From the NCBI GenBank assembly GCA_030672385.1, contig DAOVGN010000067.1:1-35323 (forward strand): a DNA stretch of 35,323 bases, in the 5' to 3' direction. A program made the translations under genes and the position numbers. The notes below the pieces were generated by a model. The model searched no databases. It was not told the DNA's origin and saw nothing but the letters and a program-made list of their open reading frames with translations. Shown here piece after piece: positions 10,006-19,586 of the stretch (positions are counted from its first letter, which is position 1; the number at the start of each line of letters is the position of its first letter). This DNA comes from Deltaproteobacteria bacterium. GTDB lineage: Bacteria; Desulfobacterota; B13-G15; RBG-16-54-18.

Positions 10006-10273
10006 GATAACAGTTGAGGATTGTCTTGAGAAGGTGGAGAGCCGCTTTTCCCTGGCAGTCCTGGCCGCCAAGAGGGCCAAGATGCTCGTGAGGGGGGCGA
10101 GACCTTTGGTGGATACCGACAACAAACACGTCGTCAATGCCCTGAGGGAGATAGCTGCCGAAAAGGTCTCTTATAGTTGTGGGCCGGAAGGAGAGGTGGC
10201 AATGGAGGAAGGTCCCCAAGTGAAGTTGGTGGAGGGGGATGAGGAGGAGATCAAGGAATCCCAAGAATCATAA
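9998..10273 (+). CDS. rpoZ: DNA-directed RNA polymerase omega subunit
   Basis: Small RNA polymerase subunit that assists beta' folding and assembly. The 91 residues begin [30 protein letters not shown] and include [16 protein letters not shown], both characteristic. An acidic tail ([12 protein letters not shown]) follows. It overlaps gmk by 8 bp with AGAGGAGG upstream of the ATG. It ends the DUF4416-yicC-remA-gmk-rpoZ cluster; a weak hairpin plus T-run follows. Confidence 0.94.
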   Translation: MARITVEDCLEKVESRFSLAVLAAKRAKMLVRGARPLVDTDNKHVVNALREIAAEKVSYSCGPEGEVAMEEGPQVKLVEGDEEEIKESQES

Positions 10274-10276
10274 GGG

Positions 10277-10300
10277 AATAAGGGCTTATTTTTCTTTTTT
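10277..10300 (+). terminator. Weak rho-independent terminator-like structure after rpoZ
   Basis: AATAA-GGGC-TTATT is followed by TTTCTTTTTT just after the rpoZ stop and before gap. The stem is only 5 AT-rich base pairs, so termination is likely partial at best. Confidence 0.35.
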
Positions 10301-10302
10301 AG

Positions 10303-11322
<1,020 letters not shown>

Positions 11323-11347
11323 ATATAGCCCCGAAAGGAGGGGTACC

Positions 11348-12532
11348 GTGGCCATTAAATGCATCGACGAGATAGAGATAACGGGTAAAAGGCTCTTTAT
11401 TCGGGTCGACTTCAACGTGCCCCTAGGCGATGATGGCGAGGTAAAGGATGATACCAGGATTGCTGCCGCCCTTCCCACCATCAGGTACGCCATGGAGAAG
11501 GGGACCAGGGTGATTTTGGCCTCCCACTTGGGACGCCCCAGGGGGGAGGTGGTACCGGAGATGAGCCTTGCCCCTGTAGCCCCCCGTCTCTCAACCCTTT
11601 TAGGTCGAGAGGTGGTGATGGCCTCTGATTGTGTTGGAGAAGAGGTAGAATCTCTGGTCGCAAGGATGAAAGATGGAGAGGTCCTCTTAGTGGAGAACCT
11701 CAGGTTTCACCCCGAAGAGGAGGAGAACGACCCGGAGTTTGCGCAACAATTGGCCCGTCTCGCCGATATCTATGTCAACGACGCCTTTGGCACCGCCCAT
11801 CGAGCCCATGCCTCTACAGAGGGGATCGCCCATCATATGGAGGTGGCGGTCTGCGGGTTTCTCATGAAGGAGGAGATAGAGTATCTGGTTCATGCCCTGG
11901 CCTCACCTCAACACCCCTTTATCGCCATTCTGGGCGGGGCCAAGGTCTCCGACAAGATAGGGGTGATCAAACACTTGATGGGTAAGGCAGATGCCCTCCT
12001 CATTGGTGGTGGCATGGCCTATACTTTTCTTAGATCCATGGGGTATGAGGTGGGCAGATCGCTGGTAGAGGAGGATAAGTTGTTATTGGCCAGGGAGCTG
12101 TTGAAGGAGGCCAGAGAGCACAGCTTGGACTTTCATCTCCCTGTTGACCATATGGTGGCCAAAGAATTTACCCCAGATGCTGAATATAAGGTGGTTACCA
12201 GCAGAGAGATCCCCCCTGGCTGGGTGGCCATGGATATAGGCCCCCAGACCGTCGAGGCCTTTACCGAGGTGATCAAGGGTAGTAAAACCATCGTGTGGAA
12301 CGGCCCCATGGGGGTATTCGAGATGGAGCCTTTCTCCAAAGGCACTGAGGGGGTTGCCAAGGCGGTGGTCGCCTCTGGGGCGATCAGTATTGTAGGTGGT
12401 GGGGAGACCATTGCGGCCATTAGGGGTTTGGGCTTGGCCGAGAAAATGACCCATATCTCTACGGGGGGAGGGGCGGCCTTAGAGCTTCTGGAAGGGAAGA
12501 CCCTGCCGGGTATGGCCATTCTGGATAGATAG
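11348..12532 (+). CDS. pgk: Phosphoglycerate kinase
   Basis: Transfers phosphate between 1,3-bisphosphoglycerate and ADP. The ORF track opens at 11267 inside gap, but the first 27 residues have no Pgk character. The GTG at 11348 follows GAAAGGAGGGG and gives [25 protein letters not shown], the true family start, leaving 394 residues. The [36 protein letters not shown] and C-terminal GGGETIAAI plus STGGGAALE motifs are all present. It lies 25 bp after gap and 16 bp before tpiA. Confidence 0.96.
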   Translation: MAIKCIDEIEITGKRLFIRVDFNVPLGDDGEVKDDTRIAAALPTIRYAMEKGTRVILASHLGRPRGEVVPEMSLAPVAPRLSTLLGREVVMASDCVGEEVESLVARMKDGEVLLVENLRFHPEEEENDPEFAQQLARLADIYVNDAFGTAHRAHASTEGIAHHMEVAVCGFLMKEEIEYLVHALASPQHPFIAILGGAKVSDKIGVIKHLMGKADALLIGGGMAYTFLRSMGYEVGRSLVEEDKLLLARELLKEAREHSLDFHLPVDHMVAKEFTPDAEYKVVTSREIPPGWVAMDIGPQTVEAFTEVIKGSKTIVWNGPMGVFEMEPFSKGTEGVAKAVVASGAISIVGGGETIAAIRGLGLAEKMTHISTGGGAALELLEGKTLPGMAILDR

Positions 12533-12548
12533 TGATAGGGAATTGAGG

Positions 12549-13307
12549 ATGCGCATACCGATCATAGCTGGGAACTGGAAGATGCATAAGACCGTGGGGG
12601 AGGCCATCGATTTTGTGACCCGGTTGCAGGAGGAGCTGGGAGAATGGGAGGGGACGGAAGTAGTGGTGGCCCCCTCTTTTATAGTCTTGGACCCCGTTGC
12701 TCAACGCTTAAAAGGAGGAACGATCTCCTTGGCCGCCCAGGATGTCTTTTGGGAGGAGAAGGGGGCCTATACAGGAGAGGTATCCCCCCCCATGTTGAGG
12801 GATGTGGGGTGTCGATATGTGATCATCGGCCACTCCGAGAGGAGGGCATATTTTGGCGAAACCGATGAGACGGTCAATAAGAAGGTGAAGATGGCCCTTT
12901 CCCATGACCTGAATCCCATAATCTGCGTGGGGGAGTTTCTGGAGGAGAAGGAGCGTGGGGATACCTTTAACGTGGTGGAAAGGCAGGTGAAGGAGGGTTT
13001 GAGGGGGGTGGACGCAGGGACGGCCCGGCAGATTGTGGTCGCATACGAACCCATTTGGGCCATCGGGACGGGGAAGACCGCCTCCCCTGAGCAGGCCCAA
13101 GAGGTACAATCATTTATTCGGGGAATTATAGGTGATATCTTCAGCCCAGCGCTGGCGGAGGTGATCAGGATCCAATATGGGGGCAGCGTCAAACCGGACA
13201 ATATAGATGAATTGATGGTTCAGCCCGACATCGACGGTGCCTTGGTGGGAGGGGCCAGTCTGGAGGTGGAGTCCTTCGCCAGGATTGTGAGGTTTGAGAG
13301 GAAATAG
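12549..13307 (+). CDS. tpiA: Triose-phosphate isomerase
   Basis: Interconverts dihydroxyacetone phosphate and glyceraldehyde 3-phosphate. TIM-barrel signatures are complete: the substrate lysine in AGNWKMHK, catalytic His in IIGHSERR, catalytic Glu in AYEPIWAIGTGK, and the phosphate-binding YGGSV. The track starts at a TTG (12543). The ATG at 12549 gives MRIPIIAGNWKM and 252 residues, the more usual form, though the two differ by only two codons and both are reachable from the AGGG at 12537-12540. It is third in the gap-pgk-tpiA-secG cluster. Confidence 0.96.
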   Translation: MRIPIIAGNWKMHKTVGEAIDFVTRLQEELGEWEGTEVVVAPSFIVLDPVAQRLKGGTISLAAQDVFWEEKGAYTGEVSPPMLRDVGCRYVIIGHSERRAYFGETDETVNKKVKMALSHDLNPIICVGEFLEEKERGDTFNVVERQVKEGLRGVDAGTARQIVVAYEPIWAIGTGKTASPEQAQEVQSFIRGIIGDIFSPALAEVIRIQYGGSVKPDNIDELMVQPDIDGALVGGASLEVESFARIVRFERK

Positions 13308-13318
13308 GAGGTAATCTG

Positions 13319-13627
13319 ATGGAGGGAATACTCACTGTTGTGCATGTCTTTGTCTGTGTGTTCATGATCATGATCATCCTTTTACAGACGGGGAAAGGGG
13401 CCTCAATGGGGGCGGCCTTCGGCGGCGGTTACAGTCAGACCCTCTTTGGGAGTTCAGGACCTGTCAGTTTTTTGAACAAGTTTACCACCGTAGTGGCCGT
13501 CTTCTTCATGCTTACGTCCCTTATCTTGGCCTTTATGGGCGGCAAGCTACCTACCAAGACGGTGGTGGACGAGGTGCCACGGCAAGAGGTCCCTGTTGCC
13601 CCTGGCCCAATGGGAGGAGGTGACTGA
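13319..13627 (+). CDS. secG: Preprotein translocase subunit SecG
   Basis: Small inner-membrane subunit of SecYEG. Two hydrophobic helices (about residues 4-22 and 52-72) flank the conserved cytoplasmic loop LLQTGKGASMGAAFGGG...LFGSSG. At 102 residues with a Pro/Gly-rich tail it is typical. AGGAGG precedes the ATG. tpiA-secG-tRNA-Leu order is common in proteobacteria, which supports the call. Confidence 0.93.
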   Translation: MEGILTVVHVFVCVFMIMIILLQTGKGASMGAAFGGGYSQTLFGSSGPVSFLNKFTTVVAVFFMLTSLILAFMGGKLPTKTVVDEVPRQEVPVAPGPMGGGD

Positions 13628-13679
13628 AAGAGGACTTGTCAAAGGGGACAAGTTGGGATATGTTGTATTTAATGAAAGT

Positions 13680-13766
13680 GCCGAAGTGGTGGAATTTGGT
13701 AGACACGCCATCTTGAGGGGGTGGTGGGTTATGCCCGTGCGGGTTCAAATCCCGCCTTCGGCACCA
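13680..13766 (+). tRNA. tRNA-Leu (anticodon GAG)
   Basis: The acceptor stem GCCGAAG/CTTCGGC is perfect, with encoded ACCA at the 3' end (13763-13766). The anticodon arm CCATC-TTGAGGG-GGTGG places GAG at positions 34-36, reading CUC/CUU leucine codons. The long variable arm (GGG...CCC) is typical of class II tRNA-Leu, and the T arm GCGGG-TTCAAAT-CCCGC is intact. The total is 87 nt. The ORF-track entry 13596-13979 runs through it and is not real. Confidence 0.96.
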
Positions 13767-13785
13767 ACTATGGTAGATGCAAAGG

Positions 13786-13810
13786 GGAGATGGCCTTCCA
13801 TCTCCTTTTT
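13786..13810 (+). terminator. Rho-independent terminator after tRNA-Leu
   Basis: GGAGATGG-CCTT-CCATCTCC followed by TTTTT, 20 bp after the tRNA. It ends the secG/tRNA-Leu transcript. Confidence 0.85.
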
Positions 13811-13820
13811 AATTTTTGGA

Positions 13821-13945
13821 TCTTCTCCAATTTGGGTTGGTGGCATTGAAAGGATTCGAGGAACCAACTATAAGGGTTCTAGGGGTCTAGGAGTCCAAGA
13901 TTCTAGTGAAAGACAAACACTTGAACCCTTGACCTCTGTATTTTT
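13821..13945 (-). repeat. Intergenic repeat copy C (inverted, diverged)
   Basis: It aligns in reverse orientation with copies A and B: TCTTCTCCAA at one end, AAGGATTCGAGG, then TTCTAGTGAAAGACAAAC and CTTGAACCCTT, the reverse complement of copy B's core (GGTTCAAGGGGTTTGTCTTTCACTAGAACC). The distal terminus is degraded. Together with the terminator and proS promoter it accounts for most of the 13767-14087 gap. Confidence 0.65.
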
Positions 13946-13975
13946 AAAGGCCTGGCAGTGTATGGAGGCTAATTG

Positions 13976-14005
13976 TTGACAGGGTTGATGGTTAGCTTAT
14001 AGAAT
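13976..14005 (+). promoter_or_regulatory. Putative sigma-70 promoter for proS
   Basis: A perfect TTGACA (13976-13981) is followed by TATAGA (16-bp spacer) or TAGAAT (18-bp spacer, 14000-14005), about 85 bp upstream of proS and downstream of the tRNA terminator. Confidence 0.6.
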
Positions 14006-14026
14006 GCAGCTAAAAAAGTGAGGATC

Positions 14027-14077
14027 ATGGAGTATGTGGAGATGGTCCTTGCAGGGGGGCGACTAAGTCCATATTGA
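14027..14077 (+). CDS. Possible 16-codon leader ORF upstream of proS
   Basis: ATG at 14027 preceded by GTGAGGATC opens a 16-residue frame (MEYVEMVLAGGRLSPY) whose TGA lies 10 bp before the proS ATG. It starts downstream of the predicted promoter, so it would be on the proS mRNA. It has no proline run, so classical proline-dependent attenuation is not suggested. It may be chance. Confidence 0.2.
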   Translation: MEYVEMVLAGGRLSPY

Positions 14078-14087
14078 GGGTTAAGGG

Positions 14088-15815
14088 ATGCGATATTATC
14101 AGTTGCTGTTGCCTACCTTAAGGGAGGAGCCGGCGGAGGCGGAGGTGGAGAGCCATAAGCTGATGTTGCGGGCCGGTATGATCAGAAAGGTGGCTGCAGG
14201 TATCTATACATTTCTCCCCCTAGGGGTTCGGGTCATGCATAAGGTGGAGCGGATCATCAGGGAGGAGATGAATAGGGCAGGGGCCCAGGAGGTTTTGATG
14301 TCGTGCGTCCTTCCGGCGGACCTTTGGAAGGAGAGCGGCCGCTGGGAGCAATACGGAAGGGAACTGCTCAGGATAAAGGATAGACATGAACGGGAGTATT
14401 GCCTCGGTCCCACCCACGAGGAGATGATCACAGATATCGCCCGCCGGGAAATACGGTCCTATCGCCAACTTCCCGTCAACCTTTACCAGATCCAGACCAA
14501 GTTCCGGGATGAGGTGAGACCCAGGTTTGGGGTGATGCGCGCCCGGGAGTTTATCATGAAGGATGCCTATAGCTTTGACGCCGATGAAGAAGGTGCGCAG
14601 AAGAGTTATTGGCAGATGTTCGATGCCTATGCGATGATATTCAGGCGAAGTGGCCTGAGGTTCAGGGCGGTGGAGGCCGATACAGGGCTCATCGGAGGAA
14701 GTTTCTCCCACGAGTTTATGGTCCTGGCTGATACTGGAGAAGATGTCGTCGCGAGTTGTGGGGAATGTGACTATGCAGCCAACCTAGAACGGGCGGAGGT
14801 GGGCAGGGTTGTGGAGGAGGCGGATGAGGAGATAAAAGGATTGGAGAGGGTGGATACCCCTGCCCAAAAGAGTGTAGAGGAGGTGACCGAATTCCTCAAC
14901 GTCTCTCCGCAGAGATTGGTAAAGACCATCATCTTTGATACGGGTAAAGAGGTGATAGCTGCCCTAGTCAGGGGCGATCATGAAATAAATGAGAGCAAGT
15001 TGCGCCGGCACCTGGGAGCACTCCAGATGCAGATGGCCGGTGATGAGTTAATTGCTGATGTCACTCATGCCCCCAAGGGCTTTGCTGGACCGGTGGGGCT
15101 CGATCTGAAGATCATCGCCGATTATGCCCTGGAGGGAATGAGAAATTTTGTGACCGGCGCCAACGAACCAGATACTCATCTGATCAACGTAAATCTGGAG
15201 AGGGATTTTCAGGTAGATGAGTTTACGGATATCCGTCTGGCAAAGGAGGGCGATCCCTGCCCCAGGTGTCCGGGGAGGTTGCAGATGTTCAGGGGGATCG
15301 CGGTGGGGCAAATCTTCAGATTGGGGACCAAATACAGTGAGGCCATGGGTGCCACCTATCTCGATCCTCAGGGCAGAGAGAAACCCCTGATCATGGGTTG
15401 CTATGGCATTGGGGTGGGCAGAACCGTGGCAGCGGCTATTGAACAAAACCACGATGAAAACGGCATCATCTTCCCTATATCTATTGCCCCCTTTCATGTC
15501 CTGATCTTGCCTGTCAATAACAAAGACGCCCAGATCATGAGGGCAGCAGAAGATATCTACACTCTTCTCCAAGAGAAGGGGGTAGAGGTCCTCTTGGACG
15601 ACAGGGATGAGCGGCCAGGTGTGAAGTTTAAAGACGCAGACCTCATCGGCATCCCCCTTCGCCTGACGGTGGGGGAGAAGAACCTGAAGAAGGGAAAAGT
15701 GGAGATGAAGATAAGGAGGTCTGGAGAGGTTGTCCTGGTGGAGCTGGAAGGGGTACCAGAGGTGGCAATGAGGATGATCTCCGAACAGTTGGGAGATGGG
15801 GTTTCTGTTTCATGA
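14088..15815 (+). CDS. proS: Prolyl-tRNA synthetase (bacterial type with editing domain)
   Basis: Charges tRNA-Pro. Class II motif 1 (PLGVRVMHKVERIIREEM), motif 2 (FRDEVRPRFGVMRAREFIMKDAYSF) and motif 3 (CYGIGVGRTVAAAIEQNHDE) are present. Between motifs 2 and 3, about residues 225-385, lies a YbaK-like insertion domain with VKTIIFDTGKEVIAALVRGDHEIN, expected to edit Ala-tRNA(Pro). The C-terminal anticodon-binding domain ends with DDRDERPGVKFKDADLIGIPLR. The 575 residues match the E. coli-type enzyme. Its TGA overlaps the start of the DUF488 gene. Confidence 0.96.
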   Translation: MRYYQLLLPTLREEPAEAEVESHKLMLRAGMIRKVAAGIYTFLPLGVRVMHKVERIIREEMNRAGAQEVLMSCVLPADLWKESGRWEQYGRELLRIKDRHEREYCLGPTHEEMITDIARREIRSYRQLPVNLYQIQTKFRDEVRPRFGVMRAREFIMKDAYSFDADEEGAQKSYWQMFDAYAMIFRRSGLRFRAVEADTGLIGGSFSHEFMVLADTGEDVVASCGECDYAANLERAEVGRVVEEADEEIKGLERVDTPAQKSVEEVTEFLNVSPQRLVKTIIFDTGKEVIAALVRGDHEINESKLRRHLGALQMQMAGDELIADVTHAPKGFAGPVGLDLKIIADYALEGMRNFVTGANEPDTHLINVNLERDFQVDEFTDIRLAKEGDPCPRCPGRLQMFRGIAVGQIFRLGTKYSEAMGATYLDPQGREKPLIMGCYGIGVGRTVAAAIEQNHDENGIIFPISIAPFHVLILPVNNKDAQIMRAAEDIYTLLQEKGVEVLLDDRDERPGVKFKDADLIGIPLRLTVGEKNLKKGKVEMKIRRSGEVVLVELEGVPEVAMRMISEQLGDGVSVS

Positions 15816-16285
15816 AGATATATTCACTGGGCACGAGCACCCGTACCATTGAGGAGTTCATAGGGATACTGAAGGCTTACGGCATAGAGGTCGCGGCGGA
15901 TGTGAGGAGTTTTCCCAAGAGCCGCTTTCTACATTTCCAACAAGCGGAACTCACCCGTTTTCTAAGTGAGGAGGGGATAAAGTATGTCTATTTGGGAAAA
16001 GAACTTGGGGGTTACCGCAAGGAAGGATATGATCTCTATATGGGCTCTCTCCCATATAAACGAGGGTTGAAGAAACTGGAGGAGATAGCAGAGAGGAAGA
16101 CGACCGCCTTCTTCTGCGCCGAGAGACTTCCCTGAAAGTGTCATCGGAGGTTTATCGGCGCCAGCTTGCAGGAGAAGGGATGGGAGGTCGTCCATATCAT
16201 CGAGGAGGGGAAGGTTTGGTTCCCTCGGCCCCTCTTTCGATCAGCTCTAGAGGAGGAAAGGATTGACTGTGGATGTATTGGGTGA
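15812..16285 (+). pseudogene. DUF488 family protein interrupted by in-frame TGA
   Basis: The annotated frame (15812-16135, 107 residues) starts MKIYSLGTSTRTIEEFIGIL and has the DVRSFPKSR and LGGYR segments of DUF488. It stops at TGA 16133-16135 inside the family's most conserved motif: CAERLP-stop-KCHRRFIG. The same frame continues for 49 more codons of recognisable DUF488 C-terminus (LQEKGWEVVHIIEEGKVW) to a TGA at 16283. Related proteins, as I recall them, have Trp at the stop position (CAExxPWxCHR), so TGG-to-TGA is the simplest explanation. Function of the family is not established. It overlaps proS by 4 bp and its tail overlaps the aspS start. Other genes here end normally at TGA, so genome-wide recoding is unlikely. 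Confidence 0.75.
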
Positions 16286-18044
16286 TTGGCGCCGTACCCA
16301 TAATTGTGGCGAACTGAGAAGGAAGGACGCCGGTAACCCAGCCGTCTTGATGGGCTGGGTTCAACGCCGAAGGGATCATGGAGGATTGATCTTTGTGGAT
16401 TTGCGGGACAGGTACGGGGTGGTTCAGGTGGTCTTTAACCCTGATATAGACCCCCAGGTTCATGCCAAGGCCCACTCTATACGGGGCGAATACGTCATCG
16501 CAGCCCATGGTAAGGTGGCATTGAGGCCGCAGGGGACGGAGAACCCCCGTCTGGCCACAGGGGAGATAGAGGTAATGGCCCATGAGTTAAAGATCCTTAA
16601 TGAGTCCAAGACCCCCCCCTTCCCCATCGAGAATGAGGCCGAGGTGGCGGAGAACGTAAGACTCAGGTATAGGTATTTGGATCTCCGCAGGCGTAGGTTG
16701 CAGGAGAACCTGATTCTCAGACATAGGGTGTCCAAGGTAGCGAGAGACTATCTTTCGTCCCAGGGTTTTCTCGAGATCGAGACTCCCTTTTTGACCCGCA
16801 GCACCCCTGAGGGGGCCAGGGACTACCTCGTTCCTAGTCGCCTTACTCCCGGCGGTTTCTACGCACTCCCCCAATCCCCCCAACTGTTTAAACAGCTTTT
16901 AATGATCTCTGGCTTCGACCGTTATTTTCAGATCGTCAAGTGCTTCCGAGATGAGGATCTCAGGGCCGATCGCCAGCCGGAGTTTACCCAGATAGATGTG
17001 GAGATGTCCTTCGTAGGTGCCGAGGACGTTCAAGAGTGCATGGAGGGGATGTTGGAGACCATATTCAGCGAGATCTTGGGTGTTGAACTCAAAAGGCCCT
17101 TCCCCAAGATGAGCTATCAGGATGCGATCTCCAGGTACGGTTCGGACCGTCCTGACATACGTTTTGGGATGGAGCTAGTCGATGTTACCGATTTGGTCTC
17201 TCGGTCACAATTTCAGGTATTTAACCAGATGTTAGATAGGGGAGGGATTGTCAAGGGGATGAACGTAAAGGGGGGTGGAGGCCGCTCACGCAAGGAGATC
17301 GATGGGCTCGTCGAGGTAGCAAAGGTCTATGGAGCAGGGGGGCTGGCCTGGATTAAGGTGGAGGCCGAAGGTTGCACGTCCCCTATTGACAAATTCTTCC
17401 GGCCCGAAGATTTACAGGAGATAACCATCAGGATGGAGGGGGAACATGGGGATCTTCTTATCTTTGTCGCCGATAGGGCTAAGGTGGTACATGAGACCTT
17501 AGGTCATTTGCGGCTGCATCTGGCCAGGGAGATGGGATTAATAAAGGAGGGGACCTATCAATTCCTCTGGGTTGTCGATTTTCCTTTACTGGAATATGAT
17601 GAAGAGCAGGGTAGATATGCGGCTGTACATCACCCCTTTACCGCCCCTAAGGATGAGGATGTGGCGCAGCTCAAAGATGCTCCCCTGGAGGTCAGGGCCA
17701 AGGCATATGATATCGTCTTGAATGGCGCGGAGATTGGGGGGGGAAGCATACGAAACCATCGTGGGAATATTCAGAGTTTGATCTTTGATATCTTGGGGAT
17801 CGGGCCAGAGGAGGCCGAGGAAAAGTTCGGTTTTCTCCTGGAGGCCCTCGATTATGGAGCCCCTCCCCATGGAGGGATCGCCTTCGGCTTCGATAGACTG
17901 GTTATGTTGCTGTGCGGTGCTGAATCCATCAGGGAAGTCATCCCCTTTCCCAAGACCCAGAAGGCCACCTGCCTCCTTACCGGTGCCCCCACCAAGGTGG
18001 ACATAGAGCAGTTAAAGGAGCTTCATCTAGATATAAAGATCTGA
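16263..18044 (+). CDS. aspS: Aspartyl-tRNA synthetase, probably non-discriminating
   Basis: Charges tRNA-Asp and probably tRNA-Asn. The 593-residue bacterial-type enzyme has an OB-fold anticodon-binding domain ([22 protein letters not shown], residues about 30-55), motif 1 around FLEIETPFL, motif 2 [16 protein letters not shown], the GAD insertion (about 300-410) and motif 3 [15 protein letters not shown]. The start is a TTG preceded by AGGAGGAAAGG; a GTG two codons later is possible. In the RRRDHG loop the residue aligned with E. coli Leu30 is His; a His at the equivalent position (H31) in Pseudomonas aeruginosa was linked to relaxed tRNA specificity. With gatB nearby this suggests transamidation-dependent Asn-tRNA synthesis, an inference. 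Confidence 0.95.
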   Translation: MTVDVLGDWRRTHNCGELRRKDAGNPAVLMGWVQRRRDHGGLIFVDLRDRYGVVQVVFNPDIDPQVHAKAHSIRGEYVIAAHGKVALRPQGTENPRLATGEIEVMAHELKILNESKTPPFPIENEAEVAENVRLRYRYLDLRRRRLQENLILRHRVSKVARDYLSSQGFLEIETPFLTRSTPEGARDYLVPSRLTPGGFYALPQSPQLFKQLLMISGFDRYFQIVKCFRDEDLRADRQPEFTQIDVEMSFVGAEDVQECMEGMLETIFSEILGVELKRPFPKMSYQDAISRYGSDRPDIRFGMELVDVTDLVSRSQFQVFNQMLDRGGIVKGMNVKGGGGRSRKEIDGLVEVAKVYGAGGLAWIKVEAEGCTSPIDKFFRPEDLQEITIRMEGEHGDLLIFVADRAKVVHETLGHLRLHLAREMGLIKEGTYQFLWVVDFPLLEYDEEQGRYAAVHHPFTAPKDEDVAQLKDAPLEVRAKAYDIVLNGAEIGGGSIRNHRGNIQSLIFDILGIGPEEAEEKFGFLLEALDYGAPPHGGIAFGFDRLVMLLCGAESIREVIPFPKTQKATCLLTGAPTKVDIEQLKELHLDIKI

Positions 18045-18107
18045 GACGACCTGAAGGTTGTCTCTTCAGGGGGCCTGTGGTCCCCAAAGAGATGGGCTTT
18101 GCCCATC
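18044..18107. terminator. Two hairpins between convergent aspS and mltD
   Basis: AGACGACC-TGAA-GGTTGTCT (18044-18063) overlaps the aspS stop, and GATGGGC-TTT-GCCCATC (18091-18107) abuts the mltD stop. Neither has a long T-run on the plus strand, so these are plausible but unproven bidirectional terminators in a convergent gap. Confidence 0.45.
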
Positions 18108-19487
18108 CTACCCTATTTCTTCCCTTTTTATCTTTAAAAGGAGTTTATCCTTGGGGTGTATCAGATTTCCTCTGATATTGTTCCAGCACTTTATCTCCTC
18201 AATATCTAGGTTATACATAAGGGCTATATCCCATAAGGTATCGCCTTCCTTTACCACATAGAAGATCTCATCTAAGGAGGCTTCATCTTTTTTTGGTTTC
18301 CACCTCTTGACCTCGACCTTTCTCTTTCTTTCCTTCTTTTTTAGGGATAATGCCTTGTCAGCAGGGATGGGGATGATGATGTGGGTTCCCGCCCGGAGGT
18401 GTCTTGGATTCCTGATATGGTTGATCTGCATGATAGGTCTTACACCTGTTCTATACCGCCTGGCGATGTGGGAGAGGGTTTCCCCCATCCTTACCCGATG
18501 GCATCGAAACGTTATCCTCTCCGAGGGCTTGAGTTGGGAGAAGTTTTGAAAAAAGACCTCTTTTTTCCCGGCGGGTATTTTTACTTGATAGCCGGGGTAA
18601 TTGGGGGGTGTACACCATCGTCTGAGCTCCGGATTTAGGGCCTTGATGGTACTGTAGTCAAATTCGCAGCAGCGTGCGATCACCCTGAGGTCTGTGGCAT
18701 CAGGGATCTCCACCTTTTCATAACGGATAGGTTCGTCGTACTCTATGTCTGCAAAACCATATTTTTTAGGTTCCTTGGCGATAAGGGCGGCGGCGATCAT
18801 TTTGGGGACAAAGTTCTTGGTCTCCATTTTCAAGTACCTGTACTTTGATAATTCCCAGAAGTCCCCCGTCCGGTAGCGACGTATGGCCCTAGAGATCTTA
18901 CCCTCCCCCGCATTATATCCCGCTGCAGCCAGATACCAGCAGCTGAACTGGTCGTATAGGTTCTTTAGGTATCTGGCTGCAGCGATAGTAGACTTTTCTG
19001 GGTCCCTTCGCTCATCTATCCACCAGTTGACCACCAGACCGTATCTCTTCCCCGTCTGAAAGATGAACTGCCATGGCCCCGACGCCCTGCGGCGTGAGTA
19101 GGCCTTAGGGTTGAAGCCACTTTCGATCATGGCCAGATAGACTAGATCTTCAGGCAGTCCATTATCCCTCAAGAGCTCCTTCATCATCGGGATGTATTTA
19201 CCAGATCTCTGCAACCAGCGGGCAAAGGCCTTTCTGTGCTCGATCTTAAAGTACTCGATAAAATACTCCACCCTATCATTTATCACGATGGGAATATCAA
19301 AGGTGATCTCCTTCTCTCCCTCACCTATTTCCAGGGGGGTTCTCTCTTCCTGCACCCCTGTCTTTTTAGATTGATCTGATAACTCAAGGGATTGAAGGGG
19401 AGGAGTTTCTTCTTTTTTTAGGAAATGAGGGCTACAGGCGACTAAGGAGAAGAATAGGATACCGATCAACCAAAGAGATTTCTTCAA
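18108..19487 (-). CDS. mltD: Membrane-bound lytic murein transglycosylase D-like lipoprotein with two LysM domains
   Basis: Cleaves peptidoglycan glycan strands non-hydrolytically at the outer membrane. The N-terminus is a lipoprotein signal with a lipobox ending LVAC. The SLT domain (about residues 105-220) has the catalytic Glu in AMIESGFNPKAYSRRRASGPWQF and the AAGYNAGEGKISRAI segment. Two LysM modules follow (GETLSHIARRYRTG... and EGDTLWDIALMYNLD...). The track starts at GTG 19499, but that overlaps the Shine-Dalgarno GGAGGT. The TTG at 19487, five bases after it, gives MKKSLWLIGILFF, a proper signal peptide. Length from there is 459 residues. Confidence 0.9.
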   Translation of the reverse strand: MKKSLWLIGILFFSLVACSPHFLKKEETPPLQSLELSDQSKKTGVQEERTPLEIGEGEKEITFDIPIVINDRVEYFIEYFKIEHRKAFARWLQRSGKYIPMMKELLRDNGLPEDLVYLAMIESGFNPKAYSRRRASGPWQFIFQTGKRYGLVVNWWIDERRDPEKSTIAAARYLKNLYDQFSCWYLAAAGYNAGEGKISRAIRRYRTGDFWELSKYRYLKMETKNFVPKMIAAALIAKEPKKYGFADIEYDEPIRYEKVEIPDATDLRVIARCCEFDYSTIKALNPELRRWCTPPNYPGYQVKIPAGKKEVFFQNFSQLKPSERITFRCHRVRMGETLSHIARRYRTGVRPIMQINHIRNPRHLRAGTHIIIPIPADKALSLKKKERKRKVEVKRWKPKKDEASLDEIFYVVKEGDTLWDIALMYNLDIEEIKCWNNIRGNLIHPKDKLLLKIKREEIG

Positions 19488-19522
19488 AGCTACCTCCACT
19501 GCCGATGGCTGAGAATGGGGAT

Positions 19523-19551
19523 AGCTTAACTGAGGCGAAATTCCTTGTCAA
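19523..19551 (-). promoter_or_regulatory. Possible sigma-70 promoter for mltD
   Basis: On the minus strand TTGACA (19551-19546) is followed after 17 bp by TAAGCT (19528-19523), a perfect -35 with a poor -10, about 36 bp upstream of the TTG start. Confidence 0.35.
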
Positions 19552-19586
19552 GAATTTTAGTCAAGGGGGCGGTAACGAGAAAGGGA

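Noticed and set aside
13596-13979. 127-codon plus-strand ORF in the track
   Set aside because: It runs through the tRNA-Leu gene, its terminator and repeat C; composition is not protein-like.
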